Source of the DNA: Mangrovihabitans endophyticus
Lineage (GTDB): Bacteria; Actinomycetota; Actinomycetes; Mycobacteriales; Micromonosporaceae
Direction of reading: 5' to 3'
Assembly: GCF_014646155.1 (NCBI RefSeq)
Contig: NZ_BMMX01000026.1
Location: forward strand, 1-64,000
DNA: 64,000 nt
Position numbers and translations under genes: made by a program. Under the pieces are notes generated by a model, which saw only the letters and a list, made by a program, of their open reading frames with translations, ran no database searches and was not told where the DNA came from. Shown here one piece after another: positions 63,764-64,000 of the stretch (position 1 is its first letter; each line of letters opens with the position of its first letter).

Positions 63764-64000
63764 TCATCCGGCCGGACGGCACCCGACTACTTCCGCCGCG
63801 ACGGCCTTCTGGGTGGTGGGAATCGGCGTGCTGGCGGTGATCGTGGCGCTCCCGTCGGCCGCGTGCAGCGTCACCTGGCGCTGGCCGACCACCGTCTTGT
63901 CGAAGGTGAGAGCCCGCAGGGCGCAGGTCGCCGACCCGCTGTCCGGCACACGCACCGTGTAGTCGAGGACGATCGCGTCGGCGGTGTCGTCGGTCCACCC
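63764..64000 (-). CDS. DUF4307 protein (partial at the window edge)
   Basis: Only the C-terminal 78 residues are inside the window. The readable part (VLDYTVRVPDSGSATCALRA, then LTFDKTVVGQRQVTLHAADG) matches DUF4307, a membrane-anchored family usually found beside greA in actinobacteria, with the N-terminal membrane helix expected beyond the window end. The stop is at 63764. The 279-bp gap to greA shows nothing clear. Confidence 0.8.
   Translation of the reverse strand, partial: GWTDDTADAIVLDYTVRVPDSGSATCALRALTFDKTVVGQRQVTLHAADGSATITASTPIPTTQKAVAAEVVGCRPAG

Overview
The window is high-GC actinobacterial chromosome, most likely Actinoplanes or a close relative in Micromonosporaceae. The evidence is the overall GC, the many GTG starts, the chains of 4-nt ATGA/GTGA stop-start overlaps, and two conserved gene orders: eno-ftsB-DUF501-(argA)-ppx near the left end and ilvA/greA/DUF4307 at the right end. 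Taxonomy is inferred from style and synteny only.

Layout: 1-6.1 kb holds the tail of a transposase, a lipoprotein, a PilZ protein and the eno-ftsB-DUF501-argA-ppx operon. 6.1-6.6 kb is GC-rich repeat DNA with palindromic elements. 6.6-13.1 kb holds a family 5-like uracil-DNA glycosylase, a DUF4129/MoxR/DUF58 operon and a type II NADH dehydrogenase. At 13.2 kb lies tRNA-Leu(UAA), the bldA-type tRNA. 13.5-21.2 kb is an accessory block: an S9 peptidase, an XRE-TPR regulator, and a coupled cassette of glycosyltransferase-like protein, thymidylate-synthase-fold enzyme, NDP-kinase-like protein, radical SAM enzyme and DEDD exonuclease. The TS-fold enzyme carries Asp where Asn selects dUMP, which points to a cytosine nucleotide. 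21.2-22.1 kb is pseudogene debris.

22.2-30.3 kb is a Kai (circadian-clock-type) signalling locus. It holds an Rcp-like response regulator, a receiver protein with a KaiA/RsbU-like helical tail, KaiB, KaiC and a hybrid histidine kinase. A 1,372-bp segment (end of the Rcp-like gene, the receiver protein, kaiB and the first codons of kaiC) is present twice with no difference seen. Only the second copy leads into an intact kaiC. The first leads into a stump carrying a 90-bp MITE-like insertion, followed by the hybrid kinase.

30.5-35.4 kb (minus strand) is a surface-protein operon: GAF-like protein, exosortase-like peptidase, family 2 glycosyltransferase, a secreted protein with a sorting-type tail, and wecB. 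35.6-40.7 kb has two large sensors, a PilZ-fused degenerate kinase and a membrane-PAS histidine kinase. 40.8-45.1 kb holds an ABC exporter diverging from an SPFH/ribbon-helix-helix pair, then a Bax-inhibitor-1 family protein. 45-55 kb is mostly housekeeping: thiolase, two SGNH hydrolases, cystathionine beta-synthase, RNase Z and CYTH-CHAD. 55.7-57.8 kb has two toxin-antitoxin pairs around a decayed msrA fragment, then a methyltransferase. 57.9-64 kb has msrA, a HIT protein, cystathionine gamma-synthase, amidase, threonine dehydratase, greA and a partial DUF4307 gene.

The two most unusual systems are the duplicated Kai cluster and the TS-fold/glycosyltransferase/NDK/radical-SAM/exonuclease cassette. 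TTA codons, which would be read by the tRNA-Leu(UAA) at 13.2 kb, occur in the S9 peptidase, both receiver-KaiA-like genes and the hybrid kinase.
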